Shown here: piece by piece, positions 33,631 through 42,150 of the stretch
How positions within the stretch are numbered: position 1 is the stretch's first letter
Layout of the letters: each line of letters opens with the position of its first letter
Assembly: GCF_900110465.1 (NCBI RefSeq)
Contig: NZ_FODV01000023.1
Coordinates: 1 to 64,000, forward strand
Origin: Halogranum amylolyticum
Lineage (GTDB): Archaea; Halobacteriota; Halobacteria; Halobacteriales; Haloferacaceae
Reading direction: 5' to 3'
Length of the DNA: 64,000 bases
Notes under the pieces: model-generated
Database searches by the model: none
What the model was told of the DNA's origin: nothing
What the model saw: only the letters and a program-made list of their open reading frames with translations
Made by a program: the position numbers and the translations under genes

Positions 33631-35616
33631 ATGAGCCACAAGACACCGAACTCGCTGCTGGGGATGCTGAAGAGCGGCCGACTCGACATCATCGGCGCCG
33701 TCGGCGGGCTGCTCGCCGCGGTGTTGATGCTGCCGCTCCAGCTCCTCGCCTCGCAGGTGTACATCCAGACGCTGCCGCTCGTGCTCGGCGTCGCCTCCGT
33801 CCTGTACTTGCTCGCCTCGCGGACCGAGAGCGAGAGCACCATCGCCACGCTGACACCGAAGGCCGCACGACTGTTGCCGTCGCTGTCGGTCGTCGGGATA
33901 GCGGTGCTCGTCGCGCTGGCGACGTTCCAGGGCAACCGGACGCTGCTCTACTACGACGTCGCCGCGATGACCGGGATGCTGATCATGGCACAGGTGTTCT
34001 TCACCGACGACGGGGAGTTTTCGCCGACGCTCATCCTCACCCAGGTCGTGCTTCTGGGGCTCGTCGTCCGGCTCACTGCGCTCATGACGTCGCCGGGCTA
34101 CGTCGGGATCGACGTCTGGTCGCACGTCTCGAACTGGACGACGGCCATCTACCAGACGCAGTCGCTCGACCCGATCGCCAACCGGAAGTACTTCGCGTCG
34201 CCGCTGTTCCACCTCCTCGTCGCCAGCGCGGCGCTGCTGTTCGATCTCGGCGTCAGGGAGGCGCTGTTCCTCTCGCTTGCGGTCGCGATGCCCATCTCGG
34301 TGCTGTTCGTCTACTCGACGACCAAACTGCTCGTCGGCGTCCGTTGGGCCGTCTTCGCGGCGGCCGCATACGCGATGATCGGCCACGTCGTCGAGTGGGG
34401 GATCCACCTCATCCCGACGAGTCTGGGGCTGATCTTCTTCCTCGCGATCCTCTACAGCCTCACCCGCGTCCTCCATCTCGACTACAAGCTCCGTGACTTC
34501 GTCCTCGTGGTGGTGTTCAGCGTCGCGGTCATCCTGACCCACCAGATATCGGCGTTCATCATGCTGGTGTTCACGGGGGCGGGGCTGCTCGCGCAGTTCG
34601 CCCTGAGCTTCGGGCTGTTCAACCCCCGGATGTCGAACGCACTCGACTTCAGCCCGCAGGACACGGTGAACCTCTCGGGGCTCATCGCGTTCGACCTCGG
34701 ACTCATCACCTTCATGTGGTCGCTGACGCCGTATCAGGGCGGGACGTTCCTCGCGACCATCTTCAGCTACCTGCAGAACACGATCGACTCCTCGGCCGGC
34801 TTCCTCGCACTCGCCGGCCCCGACGGGGGGACCGGTGGCGCGGCCGCCGGTCCCGACCGCGGGATGACGCTCATGCAGGAGCTCGTCCAGTACATCGACG
34901 TGGCGGGCTTCCTACTGTTGCTCCTGTTGACGATCGTCGGTAGCATGTACGTGCTCCGGCGGGAGAACGCCTCCCACGCGACGTTCACGGGCGTCGTCGC
35001 CACCGTCGCGATGCTGGTGTTCGTCTTCGGCTTCCCGCTCTTCGGCATCCGGACGTTCGTTCCCGGGCGCTGGTTCGCGTTCCTCGCGGCTCCGATGGCG
35101 GTGATCGCCGCACTCGGCGTCGCGTTCCTCGTGAAGAACCTCACGCCGCGGACGGCCGTGATCGTGCTGCTCATCTTCACCGTGGCGTTCCCGACGGTGA
35201 CCGCGGTCGCGAGCCACGGGACGCTCGACTCCCCGCCGTTCGCCGACACGCAGACGCGCTACAGCTACACCGACGCGGAACTAGCGGCCACGAGCACCAT
35301 CGGTGACATCCAGCCCGCGACCACCGAACGGCCGCTCCACACCGACCACCCGTATCAGACGGTGTTCGACAGACGCGAGGACGTCCCGACGAAGCCGATG
35401 ACCGTCGCCAACGGGTCGGCGTCGACGGCGAACGAGACTGTCGTCTACCGCGACTACCAACAGCAGGGGGCGGCCTACGTCAGAGACGGCTTCGGCTTCT
35501 CCTACCAGCCGTCGCTCTCCGAACAACAGGCCTGTAGTGGGTCGCGCGACGTCACCTACACCAACGGCGAGGTGACGATGTGTACGACCGCGGGTTCGAG
35601 CGGTGGTGGCTCCTGA
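33631..35616 (+). CDS. Polytopic membrane protein, GT-C-like candidate
   Basis: A 661-residue protein with about 12-14 membrane helices up to residue 525 and a soluble C-terminal domain of about 135 residues. A loop with YVGIDVWSHVSNWTTAIYQT after the fifth helix resembles the acidic first outside loop of GT-C enzymes that use lipid-phosphate sugars. That and the preceding dolichyl-phosphate-type GT2 suggest that it transfers a sugar from dolichyl phosphate outside the cell, or polymerises a glycan. It is not a clear match to AglB (no WWDYG motif). Assignment is by topology and context only. Confidence 0.65.
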   Translation: MSHKTPNSLLGMLKSGRLDIIGAVGGLLAAVLMLPLQLLASQVYIQTLPLVLGVASVLYLLASRTESESTIATLTPKAARLLPSLSVVGIAVLVALATFQGNRTLLYYDVAAMTGMLIMAQVFFTDDGEFSPTLILTQVVLLGLVVRLTALMTSPGYVGIDVWSHVSNWTTAIYQTQSLDPIANRKYFASPLFHLLVASAALLFDLGVREALFLSLAVAMPISVLFVYSTTKLLVGVRWAVFAAAAYAMIGHVVEWGIHLIPTSLGLIFFLAILYSLTRVLHLDYKLRDFVLVVVFSVAVILTHQISAFIMLVFTGAGLLAQFALSFGLFNPRMSNALDFSPQDTVNLSGLIAFDLGLITFMWSLTPYQGGTFLATIFSYLQNTIDSSAGFLALAGPDGGTGGAAAGPDRGMTLMQELVQYIDVAGFLLLLLLTIVGSMYVLRRENASHATFTGVVATVAMLVFVFGFPLFGIRTFVPGRWFAFLAAPMAVIAALGVAFLVKNLTPRTAVIVLLIFTVAFPTVTAVASHGTLDSPPFADTQTRYSYTDAELAATSTIGDIQPATTERPLHTDHPYQTVFDRREDVPTKPMTVANGSASTANETVVYRDYQQQGAAYVRDGFGFSYQPSLSEQQACSGSRDVTYTNGEVTMCTTAGSSGGGS

Positions 35617-35675
35617 TGCCGTCGAAACGACTGCCTACCGGTTCGGTGTATCACACGCCAGACAGCGGTCTCCGG

Positions 35676-35696
35676 CTTATCGGAGGCATAATTAAA
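35676..35696 (+). promoter_or_regulatory. TTA-N8-ATAATAAA promoter element of the phosphodiesterase gene
   Basis: On the plus strand CTTA, then TCGGAGGC, then ATAATTAAA. The TATA part is about 25-30 nt upstream of the micro-ORF ATG at 35720, so the transcript could be leaderless for that ORF, with a leader of about 100 nt for the enzyme. Confidence 0.6.
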
Positions 35697-35719
35697 TGAG
35701 TGACATACATACGACAGAC

Positions 35720-35818
35720 ATGATGATAGCGGAGGGGACGCCTACGGCGCGGCAGGACACGCTCGCTGACGTCGGGTCGAAGCAACCGACAACGACCGAG
35801 CGAGGTGAGCGTCGATGA
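35720..35818 (+). CDS. 32-residue micro-ORF coupled to the phosphodiesterase gene
   Basis: ATG 35720 lies at the leaderless distance from the promoter element. The frame encodes MMIAEGTPTARQDTLADVGS and 12 more residues, and ends at a TGA overlapping the next ATG as ATGA (35815-35818). A GAGGTGAG Shine-Dalgarno lies inside its end, just before the enzyme's start. It matches no known family; it may be a real small gene or a coupling leader. Confidence 0.4.
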   Translation: MMIAEGTPTARQDTLADVGSKQPTTTERGERR

Positions 35819-37443
35819 CCGACGACGACAGGATGGACGCGCTGCTCGTCGGCATCGACGCCGGCTGTCTACCCGTGTTCGAGCGTCTGTACGAGGAAGA
35901 GGCGATTCCGAACATCCGTGAACTCTGTGAGTCCGGCGCGAGCGGACCGCTGGAGTCACAGATCCCGCCGTGGACGCCGAGCGCGTGGCCGTCGATGTAC
36001 ACCGGTGTCAACCCCGGCAAACACGGCGTCTACGGCTTCGTCGACTACGACGGCTACGACTGGCGCGTCGTCGGCGGCGAGGACGTCAAGGAACACTCCA
36101 TCTGGTCGCTGCTCGACCAGCACGGCAAGTCCAGCGTCGTCGTCAACGTCCCGGTGACGCACCCGCCCGAGGAGATCGACGGCGCGGTCGTCCCGGGGTT
36201 CATCGGCCCCGAGGACCCGCAGTGTCACCCCGAGGGGACGCTCGACGAACTCCGCGAGGAGCTCGGCGAGTACCGGGTCTACCCGAAGTACGCCCGCGGC
36301 GACGACTCGCTGTCGGACGAAGCGAAGATGGACGAGTACGAGACGCTCGTCCGGATGCGCGGCGGTGCGTTCCGCTACCTCGCCGAGAAGCACGAGCCGG
36401 ACTTCGGATTCGTCCAGTTCCAGAAGACCGACACCGTCTTCCACGAGTTCGAGGGCGACGAGGAGAAAGTCGAGCGCGTCTACCGCGCCACCGACGACGA
36501 GATCGGGAAGATCATCGAGGAGTTCGACCCCAAACGGATCTTCGTCGCCAGCGACCACGGCATGGGCCCCTACGAGAAGTACGAGTTCCGCGCCAACGAG
36601 TATCTCCGCGACAAGGGGTTCGTGAAGACGACGAAAGGCGGCAAGGGGATGCCCTCGTGGAACCCGATCCGCAACCAACTGCGCGAAGGCGAAGACGAGG
36701 ACACGTGGGAGCCGTCGACGACCGAACGCATCGCCGCCAGCGCGGCCAAGTTCGGTCTCACCGCCGACCGCGTCGGCCACGGCCTCCGCAAACTCGGCCT
36801 CGACTCCATCGTCAAACAGTACGCCCCGGAGAACATCACACGCACGGCCTCCGAACAGGTCGACTTCCCGAACTCGAAGGCGTACATGCGCGCCCGAACC
36901 GAACTCGGCGTCCGCATCAACCTCGAAGGCCGCGAACCGAACGGCGTCGTCTCCGAGGCGGAGTACGACGAGGTGCGCGCGGAGCTCATCGAGCTGCTCC
37001 GCGGCGTGTCGACGCCCGACGGCGATCCGATGTTCGAGGACGTCGCCCCGCGCGAGGAGTACTTCCACGGCCCCTACGACGACAAGGCGGTCGACATCGT
37101 GCTCGTCCCGAACGACTTCGAGCAGTTCCTCTCGGCACACGTACTCGGCGGCTACTTCGCGCCGCCGACGGAGACGTGGAACCACAAACTCGCCGGCATC
37201 TTCGCCGCGACGGGCGAAGGGATCGACGCGACAGCCGACGTCTCCGACGCCCACCTGTTCGACGTCGCGCCGACGATCATGGCCGCGATGGGGATCCCCT
37301 ACAGCGACCGGATGGACGGTCGCGTCCTCCCCGCCGTCGACGACGTCGACCCGGACACCTACCCCGAGTACGAGTCCTCGGATACGACGGCGCTCGCCGA
37401 CGACGGCGTCGAGGACCGTCTCGCCGACCTCGGCTACCTGTAA
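35815..37443 (+). CDS. Alkaline-phosphatase-superfamily phosphodiesterase/pyrophosphatase
   Basis: A 542-residue soluble enzyme. ALLVGIDAG at 9-17 holds a metal-ligand Asp, IPPWTPSAWPSMYTGVNPGKHGVYGF at about 49-74 holds the likely Thr/Ser nucleophile, and VASDHGMGPYEKYEF near 243 holds the Asp-His metal pair. The pattern is that of nucleotide pyrophosphatase/phosphodiesterase-like members of the superfamily, frequent in archaeal glycosylation loci. The substrate is not known: a nucleotide sugar, a lipid-linked sugar or a sulfo/phospho group on the glycan are possible. GAGGTGAG lies 6 nt upstream of the ATG. Confidence 0.82.
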   Translation: MTDDDRMDALLVGIDAGCLPVFERLYEEEAIPNIRELCESGASGPLESQIPPWTPSAWPSMYTGVNPGKHGVYGFVDYDGYDWRVVGGEDVKEHSIWSLLDQHGKSSVVVNVPVTHPPEEIDGAVVPGFIGPEDPQCHPEGTLDELREELGEYRVYPKYARGDDSLSDEAKMDEYETLVRMRGGAFRYLAEKHEPDFGFVQFQKTDTVFHEFEGDEEKVERVYRATDDEIGKIIEEFDPKRIFVASDHGMGPYEKYEFRANEYLRDKGFVKTTKGGKGMPSWNPIRNQLREGEDEDTWEPSTTERIAASAAKFGLTADRVGHGLRKLGLDSIVKQYAPENITRTASEQVDFPNSKAYMRARTELGVRINLEGREPNGVVSEAEYDEVRAELIELLRGVSTPDGDPMFEDVAPREEYFHGPYDDKAVDIVLVPNDFEQFLSAHVLGGYFAPPTETWNHKLAGIFAATGEGIDATADVSDAHLFDVAPTIMAAMGIPYSDRMDGRVLPAVDDVDPDTYPEYESSDTTALADDGVEDRLADLGYL

Positions 37444-37540
37444 TCCGTCGCCGTTTCACAGCGCGGTAGCTCCCAGTCCCGTCCGTTCTCGCCCCGCTCT
37501 GTCGCCTCACCCGTCAGCGGCCGGTCCGCCGGGGTGAGCG

Positions 37541-37813
37541 TCACCCCGCGGGCGACTCCTCGTCCTCGGGGAGCGTGAAGTAGAACGTCGACCCTTCCTC
37601 GACGGTCGACTCGACCCAGATGTTGCCGCCGTGGTGGTCGACGATCTTCTCGCAGATAGCGAGGCCGATACCGCTCCCGCTCTGTCCCCCCTCGCCGGCG
37701 AAGATGTCGAACAGTCGATCGAGGACGTCCGCGGAGAGATCGTCCGGTGTGGTCCCAGCCGACACCGCCGCGCCGTCCTGCTGCCCGGATTCGAACGCAG
37801 GGTCCATCATCAT
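37541..37813 (-). pseudogene. Histidine-kinase ATPase C-terminal fragment
   Basis: A 90-residue frame starting MMMDPAFESG and ending with RLFDIFAGEGGQSGSGIGL and AICEKIVDHHGGNIWVEST, the G2 box and last strands of a HATPase_c domain. The H-box, N-box and DxGxG box are missing, and no matching sequence lies upstream, where an AT-rich gap leads to the REC-PAS-GAF-BAT gene. It is most likely a remnant of a deleted kinase, although its frame is intact and it could be made as a small ATPase-like protein. Confidence 0.65.
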
Positions 37814-37862
37814 CTAGATACGGACTATCATCAAAAGAAGAATGCCCAAACAGTTTGGCTCC

Positions 37863-39833
37863 TCACTCGGTGAGCAACACCGAGAGCAGCTTTCGCTGGG
37901 CGGCCCGGAGATGTTCGTGGAAGGTCGCCGGTGAGATACCCAGCGACTCGGCGACCTCCTCGCCCGTGCTGGCGCGCGGCCACTCGAAGAAGCCGGCGTA
38001 GAACGCCGTCTGTAGCGCACTCCACTGGCGTTCGGTCAGGCTCTCGCGGAACGTCGCCCACAGCTCCTGTCGCGACTCCATCGGCCGCTCGGTCTCGCGC
38101 TGCGCGAGGAGTTCGACCTCGTCGTACGTGGCGTCGAGCGACTCGACGATGGTGTGGAGCTCCGCGTTGTAGGGAAACTCGACGGTGACCACGTGCATCC
38201 CGTCCTCCACGGTGAGCTCCGTCACCTTCCCGCCGAGCTCGCCGAACAGACGAACGATGAGATCGTGCGTGAAGACGAACTCGAACAGCGCCTCCTCGTC
38301 GTGTTCGCCGACGAGACGGACGTGGTCGACGTGGTCCGACGCCGTCGCCATCGCCAGGATGCCGTCGGTGTCCTCGCAGGGCGTCGAGAAGTACTCCAGA
38401 TACGATCCGCCGGGCTCGGAGACGATCCCCTCGTAGGTGAACGTACAGCCGAGTCGCTCGGAGACGCTGCCGAGGAAGGGATCCGCGTCTCTGATCTGGA
38501 AGTCGAGCTCGTTCAGCCGGTCGGTCAAGAGCGCCTTCTTGTTCTCGGCGGCGTTGATGGCGTGACCGATCGTCTCGCCGAGTTCGCGGAGCACCGTCTG
38601 TTCGTCGGCGTCGAACGCGTACGACTCGTCGGCGTAGATGTTCAACGCACCGTACGTCGTCTCGCCGTAGACGAGCGGGACGGCGATGGAGGAGCGGTAG
38701 CCGCGCTCGATCGCCGCCTCGCGCCACGGGTCGAACGTCGGGTCGCTCTCGATGTCCTGGATGACGTACGCCTCCCGCGTCGACAGCGCCTTCCCCGCCG
38801 GTCCCTCGCCGGTCGCACCGCCGCCGACCGTCACCTCGATCTGTTCGAGGTAGTCGTCGACGCTCCCGGCGGAGGCTCGCGGCGTGATCTCCCGACTCGT
38901 CGCCTGATCGTTGCCGATCCACGCCGAGACGTAACGGTCGGCGGCGACGAGCCGTTCGCACACCGTCTGTTCGATCTCTTCCCGACTCGACGCCTGCACC
39001 AGCGCCTGGTCGATGTCCCGGATGACGGCGTTCAACCGGTTGAGCTTCTCGAGCTGGTCGCGCTGGCGTTCGACCTCCTTCTCGCGACGGCGACGGTTGG
39101 TGACGTCGCGGATGATGAGCTGCACCGCCGGCTTCTGCTCGTAGGTGATGGGTGCAGCCCCCACCTCGACGTACCGGACGTCGCCGTCGGCGAGGAACCG
39201 TCCCTCCATGAAGCCGGCCTGCTCCTGGGCGGTGTCGACGCCGGCGACCATCGTCTCCAGGGAGTCGCGGTCCTCCTCGTGGATGTACTGGAACAGCGAC
39301 TCGCCGTACACCGCCTCGGGGTTGTCGACGTGGAACAGCTCCGCACCACGGCTGTTGAGGTAGGCGATCTCGCCCCGCTTGTTCACCGTCGCGATGGTCT
39401 CCGGGGCGACCTCGAGCAGCCGTCGGTACTGTTCGCGCTGTTCGCGTAGCTGCAGCGACAGCTCGCGGGAGCTCAGCAGGTTCTTGAGCCGCCCTTCGAG
39501 TTCGGCCTTCTTGATCGGCGTGGTGATGAGCTCGTCGACGCGGTCGCGGACGACGCCGTCCATCTGTTGCCAGACGTTCGAGCCGTACCGTTCGAGCTGT
39601 CGCTCTGGAATGACGAGGAGATACGGCAACAAGACGGGTTTCTCCCGCTGCTTCCGCTCCATCAGCGCCTCGTCGTGTTCTTCCATCGCGACGCGATCCA
39701 TCAGACAGAGGTCGAACGGCTGATCGAGGTCCGAGGGTCGACGTCCTTCGACGACGTCGTACTCCGTGGCCAGCCACTCCGCGAGGAGTCGCCGGTTCTC
39801 TGCTTTCCCGATGAACAGGAGGATGCGACTCAT
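37863..39833 (-). CDS. REC-PAS-GAF-BAT-HTH_10 regulator (bacterio-opsin activator type)
   Basis: A 656-residue regulator with domains in order: a receiver-like domain at 1-115 (D46 in DLCLMDRV), a PAS domain at about 130-245, a GAF domain at about 265-415 (SSIAVPLVYGETTYGALNIYA), the bacterio-opsin activator domain at about 425-590, and an HTH_10 DNA-binding domain at 600-650 (LTERQWSALQTAFYAGFFEWP, ISPATFHEHLRAAQRKL). Such proteins sense light, redox or small ligands and control transcription in haloarchaea. Its ATG is overlapped by a 38-residue micro-ORF and lies 117 nt after the KaiC-like gene, so the three are co-transcribed. Confidence 0.9.
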   Translation of the reverse strand: MSRILLFIGKAENRRLLAEWLATEYDVVEGRRPSDLDQPFDLCLMDRVAMEEHDEALMERKQREKPVLLPYLLVIPERQLERYGSNVWQQMDGVVRDRVDELITTPIKKAELEGRLKNLLSSRELSLQLREQREQYRRLLEVAPETIATVNKRGEIAYLNSRGAELFHVDNPEAVYGESLFQYIHEEDRDSLETMVAGVDTAQEQAGFMEGRFLADGDVRYVEVGAAPITYEQKPAVQLIIRDVTNRRRREKEVERQRDQLEKLNRLNAVIRDIDQALVQASSREEIEQTVCERLVAADRYVSAWIGNDQATSREITPRASAGSVDDYLEQIEVTVGGGATGEGPAGKALSTREAYVIQDIESDPTFDPWREAAIERGYRSSIAVPLVYGETTYGALNIYADESYAFDADEQTVLRELGETIGHAINAAENKKALLTDRLNELDFQIRDADPFLGSVSERLGCTFTYEGIVSEPGGSYLEYFSTPCEDTDGILAMATASDHVDHVRLVGEHDEEALFEFVFTHDLIVRLFGELGGKVTELTVEDGMHVVTVEFPYNAELHTIVESLDATYDEVELLAQRETERPMESRQELWATFRESLTERQWSALQTAFYAGFFEWPRASTGEEVAESLGISPATFHEHLRAAQRKLLSVLLTE

Positions 39834-39946
39834 TCACCCTCCAGTCGCGACTGCCTCCGTCCCGTCACCCAGTTTCGGGGGAGGTCGGCGACCCCCGTGA
39901 GGTCACCTTCGCTTCCGACCGCACTCCGTGCCCGGATGTCGGTCAT
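39830..39946 (-). CDS. 38-residue micro-ORF between KaiC-like and BAT genes
   Basis: ATG 39946 lies 3 nt after the KaiC-like stop codon. The frame encodes MTDIRARSAVGSEGDLTGVA and 18 more residues, and ends at a TGA that overlaps the BAT regulator ATG (AATGA). Position and overlap on both sides suggest translational coupling. The composition is not acidic and no family is recognised, so it may be a leader rather than a functional protein. Confidence 0.4.
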   Translation of the reverse strand: MTDIRARSAVGSEGDLTGVADLPRNWVTGRRQSRLEGE

Positions 39947-39949
39947 TGG

Positions 39950-41527
39950 TTACTCTGCGTCCCAACCGTCACGTCGGTGCTCCATCCCCGACGAGTGGTT
40001 TGATCTGAACGGTGGCGACCGACCGCCCGTCCGTCCTCGCTGCTGGCGCTCGGTCAACTGTTGGTTGTCCGCTCTGTCCTCGAGGTCGACCCACGTCGGG
40101 TTACCGCTGAGGATCCCCGTCAGTCCGAGCAGCGGTTCCCCGATCTGGAGGCCGTACTCGGTGATGCGGAACTCGCGGACGTGTCGCTCGAAGTCGCTGG
40201 TGCGCTTCTTCAACACGCCGATCACCTTTCGCATCTCCGACTCCATCTCGATGTGCTGGATGAAGACGATGTTGTCCGAGAGGTAGCTGAGCCCCTCCTG
40301 TGTGAGCTGGAACTCGCCGACGATGGTCTGCATCTCGTTCATGAGGATCACCGTCACGCCCATGTTCTTCAGATAGCGGCACAGCGAGTGCAGCTCGTTG
40401 ATGATGTCCTCGTCCTCGTCGCGGAGTGCGAGCCGATACCCCTCTACGCCGTCGATCATGACGATACGGGTGTCGTTCTCTTCGACCTCCTCGCGGACGC
40501 GGTGGGCGAACTCCGTCGCCGACAGCTGGAGCGCCTCCACCTCTTCGATGGCGAGCGTCCCCTTGTCCGTCATCTCGCTGACGGGCATGTTGATCGATTC
40601 ACACCGGTGGACGAGCGTGTTCTTCGCCTCTTCGAAGGAGTAGACGACGGAGCGCTCGCCGCGGCCAGCGGCCTCCTTCATGAACTGGACGCCCGTCGTC
40701 GTCTTCCCGACACCGGGCGACCCGGAGACGATGGTGACCGTTCCGCGTTCGAGCCCGCCGTTGAGCAGTTTGTCGAGTTCGGGGACGCCGGAGGTGATCG
40801 ACTCGTTGGCGAACTCCTTGTCGTACATCTCGGGGAGCAGTTTCGGGAACACGCTGATCCCCCCCTCGTCGATGCGCAGCGAGTGGTCGCCGTCTTTGAT
40901 GCTCGACCCGCGGAACTTCGGGACGGAGACGACCCGACCCTTCTCGACGCGACGGAGGTGGACGATACCGTCGCTCATGAACTGCAGGTCGTCGTCCGGT
41001 GCGGAGGGGGTGTCCTGTGAGGTGAAGAGCACCGTCGCGCCCTGCTCTTTGAGGAACTGCATGAACGAGAGCACCTCCTTGCGGAACTGGTACTCGTCGG
41101 GCGACAGATACCGCAGTTGGGTGATCGGATCGACGAAGATACGGTCCGGGGCGACGTCCTGGACTTGCTCGGAGATGCGACTCGTGAGCGACTCGTCTTC
41201 GACCTCGTCGGGTGCGAAGATGTCGTACGAGAGGTTGTCGACGAAGAACTCCGAGTCCGGACTCAGGTCGAGGAAGTCGACCCCCGAGACGTCGATGCCG
41301 AGCGAGTTCGCGTTCTGCTTGATCTCGTCGGTCGGTTCCTCGAGGTTGACATACAGCGCGTTCTCGTCGTTCTTGACACCCGCCGTGAGAAAGTGCATCC
41401 CGAGGATGCTCTTTCCCGCTCCCGGCTCGCCACGTACCATGTAGGTTCGATTCGGAACGAAACCACCGTTGAGGACCTCGTCGAGACCTGCAACGCCGGT
41501 CGAGACTCGGTCCTGTTCCCGACTCAT
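39950..41527 (-). CDS. KaiC-like double-ATPase signalling protein
   Basis: A 525-residue protein with two RecA-type domains. Domain 1 has GVAGLDEVLNGGF, Walker A GEPGAGKS and FVDPITQLR; domain 2 has GVPELDKLLNGGL, Walker A GSPGVGKTT and IVMIDGVEGY. Each has the KaiC-type EE pair (VNLEEPTDE, YSFEEAKN). These proteins are circadian-clock relatives used in archaea as signalling ATPases, with no KaiA/KaiB here. The start at M6 (41527) is preferred to 41542 because a TACATAAT box lies 20-27 nt upstream, predicting a leaderless message. It is in an operon with the micro-ORF and the BAT regulator. Confidence 0.88.
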   Translation of the reverse strand: MSREQDRVSTGVAGLDEVLNGGFVPNRTYMVRGEPGAGKSILGMHFLTAGVKNDENALYVNLEEPTDEIKQNANSLGIDVSGVDFLDLSPDSEFFVDNLSYDIFAPDEVEDESLTSRISEQVQDVAPDRIFVDPITQLRYLSPDEYQFRKEVLSFMQFLKEQGATVLFTSQDTPSAPDDDLQFMSDGIVHLRRVEKGRVVSVPKFRGSSIKDGDHSLRIDEGGISVFPKLLPEMYDKEFANESITSGVPELDKLLNGGLERGTVTIVSGSPGVGKTTTGVQFMKEAAGRGERSVVYSFEEAKNTLVHRCESINMPVSEMTDKGTLAIEEVEALQLSATEFAHRVREEVEENDTRIVMIDGVEGYRLALRDEDEDIINELHSLCRYLKNMGVTVILMNEMQTIVGEFQLTQEGLSYLSDNIVFIQHIEMESEMRKVIGVLKKRTSDFERHVREFRITEYGLQIGEPLLGLTGILSGNPTWVDLEDRADNQQLTERQQRGRTGGRSPPFRSNHSSGMEHRRDGWDAE

Positions 41528-41726
41528 TGGCTTGATAAACACGACGGCCCATTATGTAGTTTGTGTCCCAATAGACGGTGAGGAGAATCAATGGACTGCG
41601 TCGTAATTTCGAACCCGTCTTATCAGATATCTACTATAGACCCAAAACAGTATGGGTCGAAACGATCGGAAGCGAGTGAAACGGTCATAACTCTTAACGT
41701 GTAACCTACGTAAGACTGTACTCGCC

Positions 41727-41882
41727 ATGCCGGAATGCCAGAACTGTGGTTCGTTTGTCACTGAGAGCTACGTCCGGGTGTTCGCGCCGAACGGGTCAGA
41801 GCATCCGCGCGTCTGTCCACACTGTGAAGACAAACTCCGAGACGGATCCGAGATCAGAGAGGCGCGTAGCCGCCGACACTGA
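41727..41882 (+). CDS. DUF7563-type 51-residue zinc-ribbon protein
   Basis: A 51-residue protein: MPECQNCGSFVTESYVRVFA, a variable loop, then CPHCEDKL and a basic tail ending RSRRH. The two CxxC pairs should bind one zinc. Very small proteins of this type are widespread in haloarchaea and unstudied; regulation or protein-protein contact is likely. ATG 41727 is the only start before the first Cys pair. A degraded relative seems to lie at 10046-10355. Confidence 0.8.
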   Translation: MPECQNCGSFVTESYVRVFAPNGSEHPRVCPHCEDKLRDGSEIREARSRRH

Positions 41883-42150
41883 CGGCGGCCGGCGGCGCGT
41901 CGGCCGACCGTCGTCTCTCCCCGTTCGCTTTCGCCGTCCGTTCTCTCGACAGATATCTTCTCCCAGCACAGCTGTATTTTCTCCCTTCGAAGGCGGACGT
42001 GCGGTTCACACCCTGCGTGCGAACCGCAGCATTCCGGCATGTTGGCCGTCCACGCGACCACGGGGCGTCCATTACGTGGGCGCTCTTGGCTGGATGTGCT
42101 CCGGTTGCTCCCTGGGGACGTAATTGTGTTATAGGGTGAGCACTTCGACG

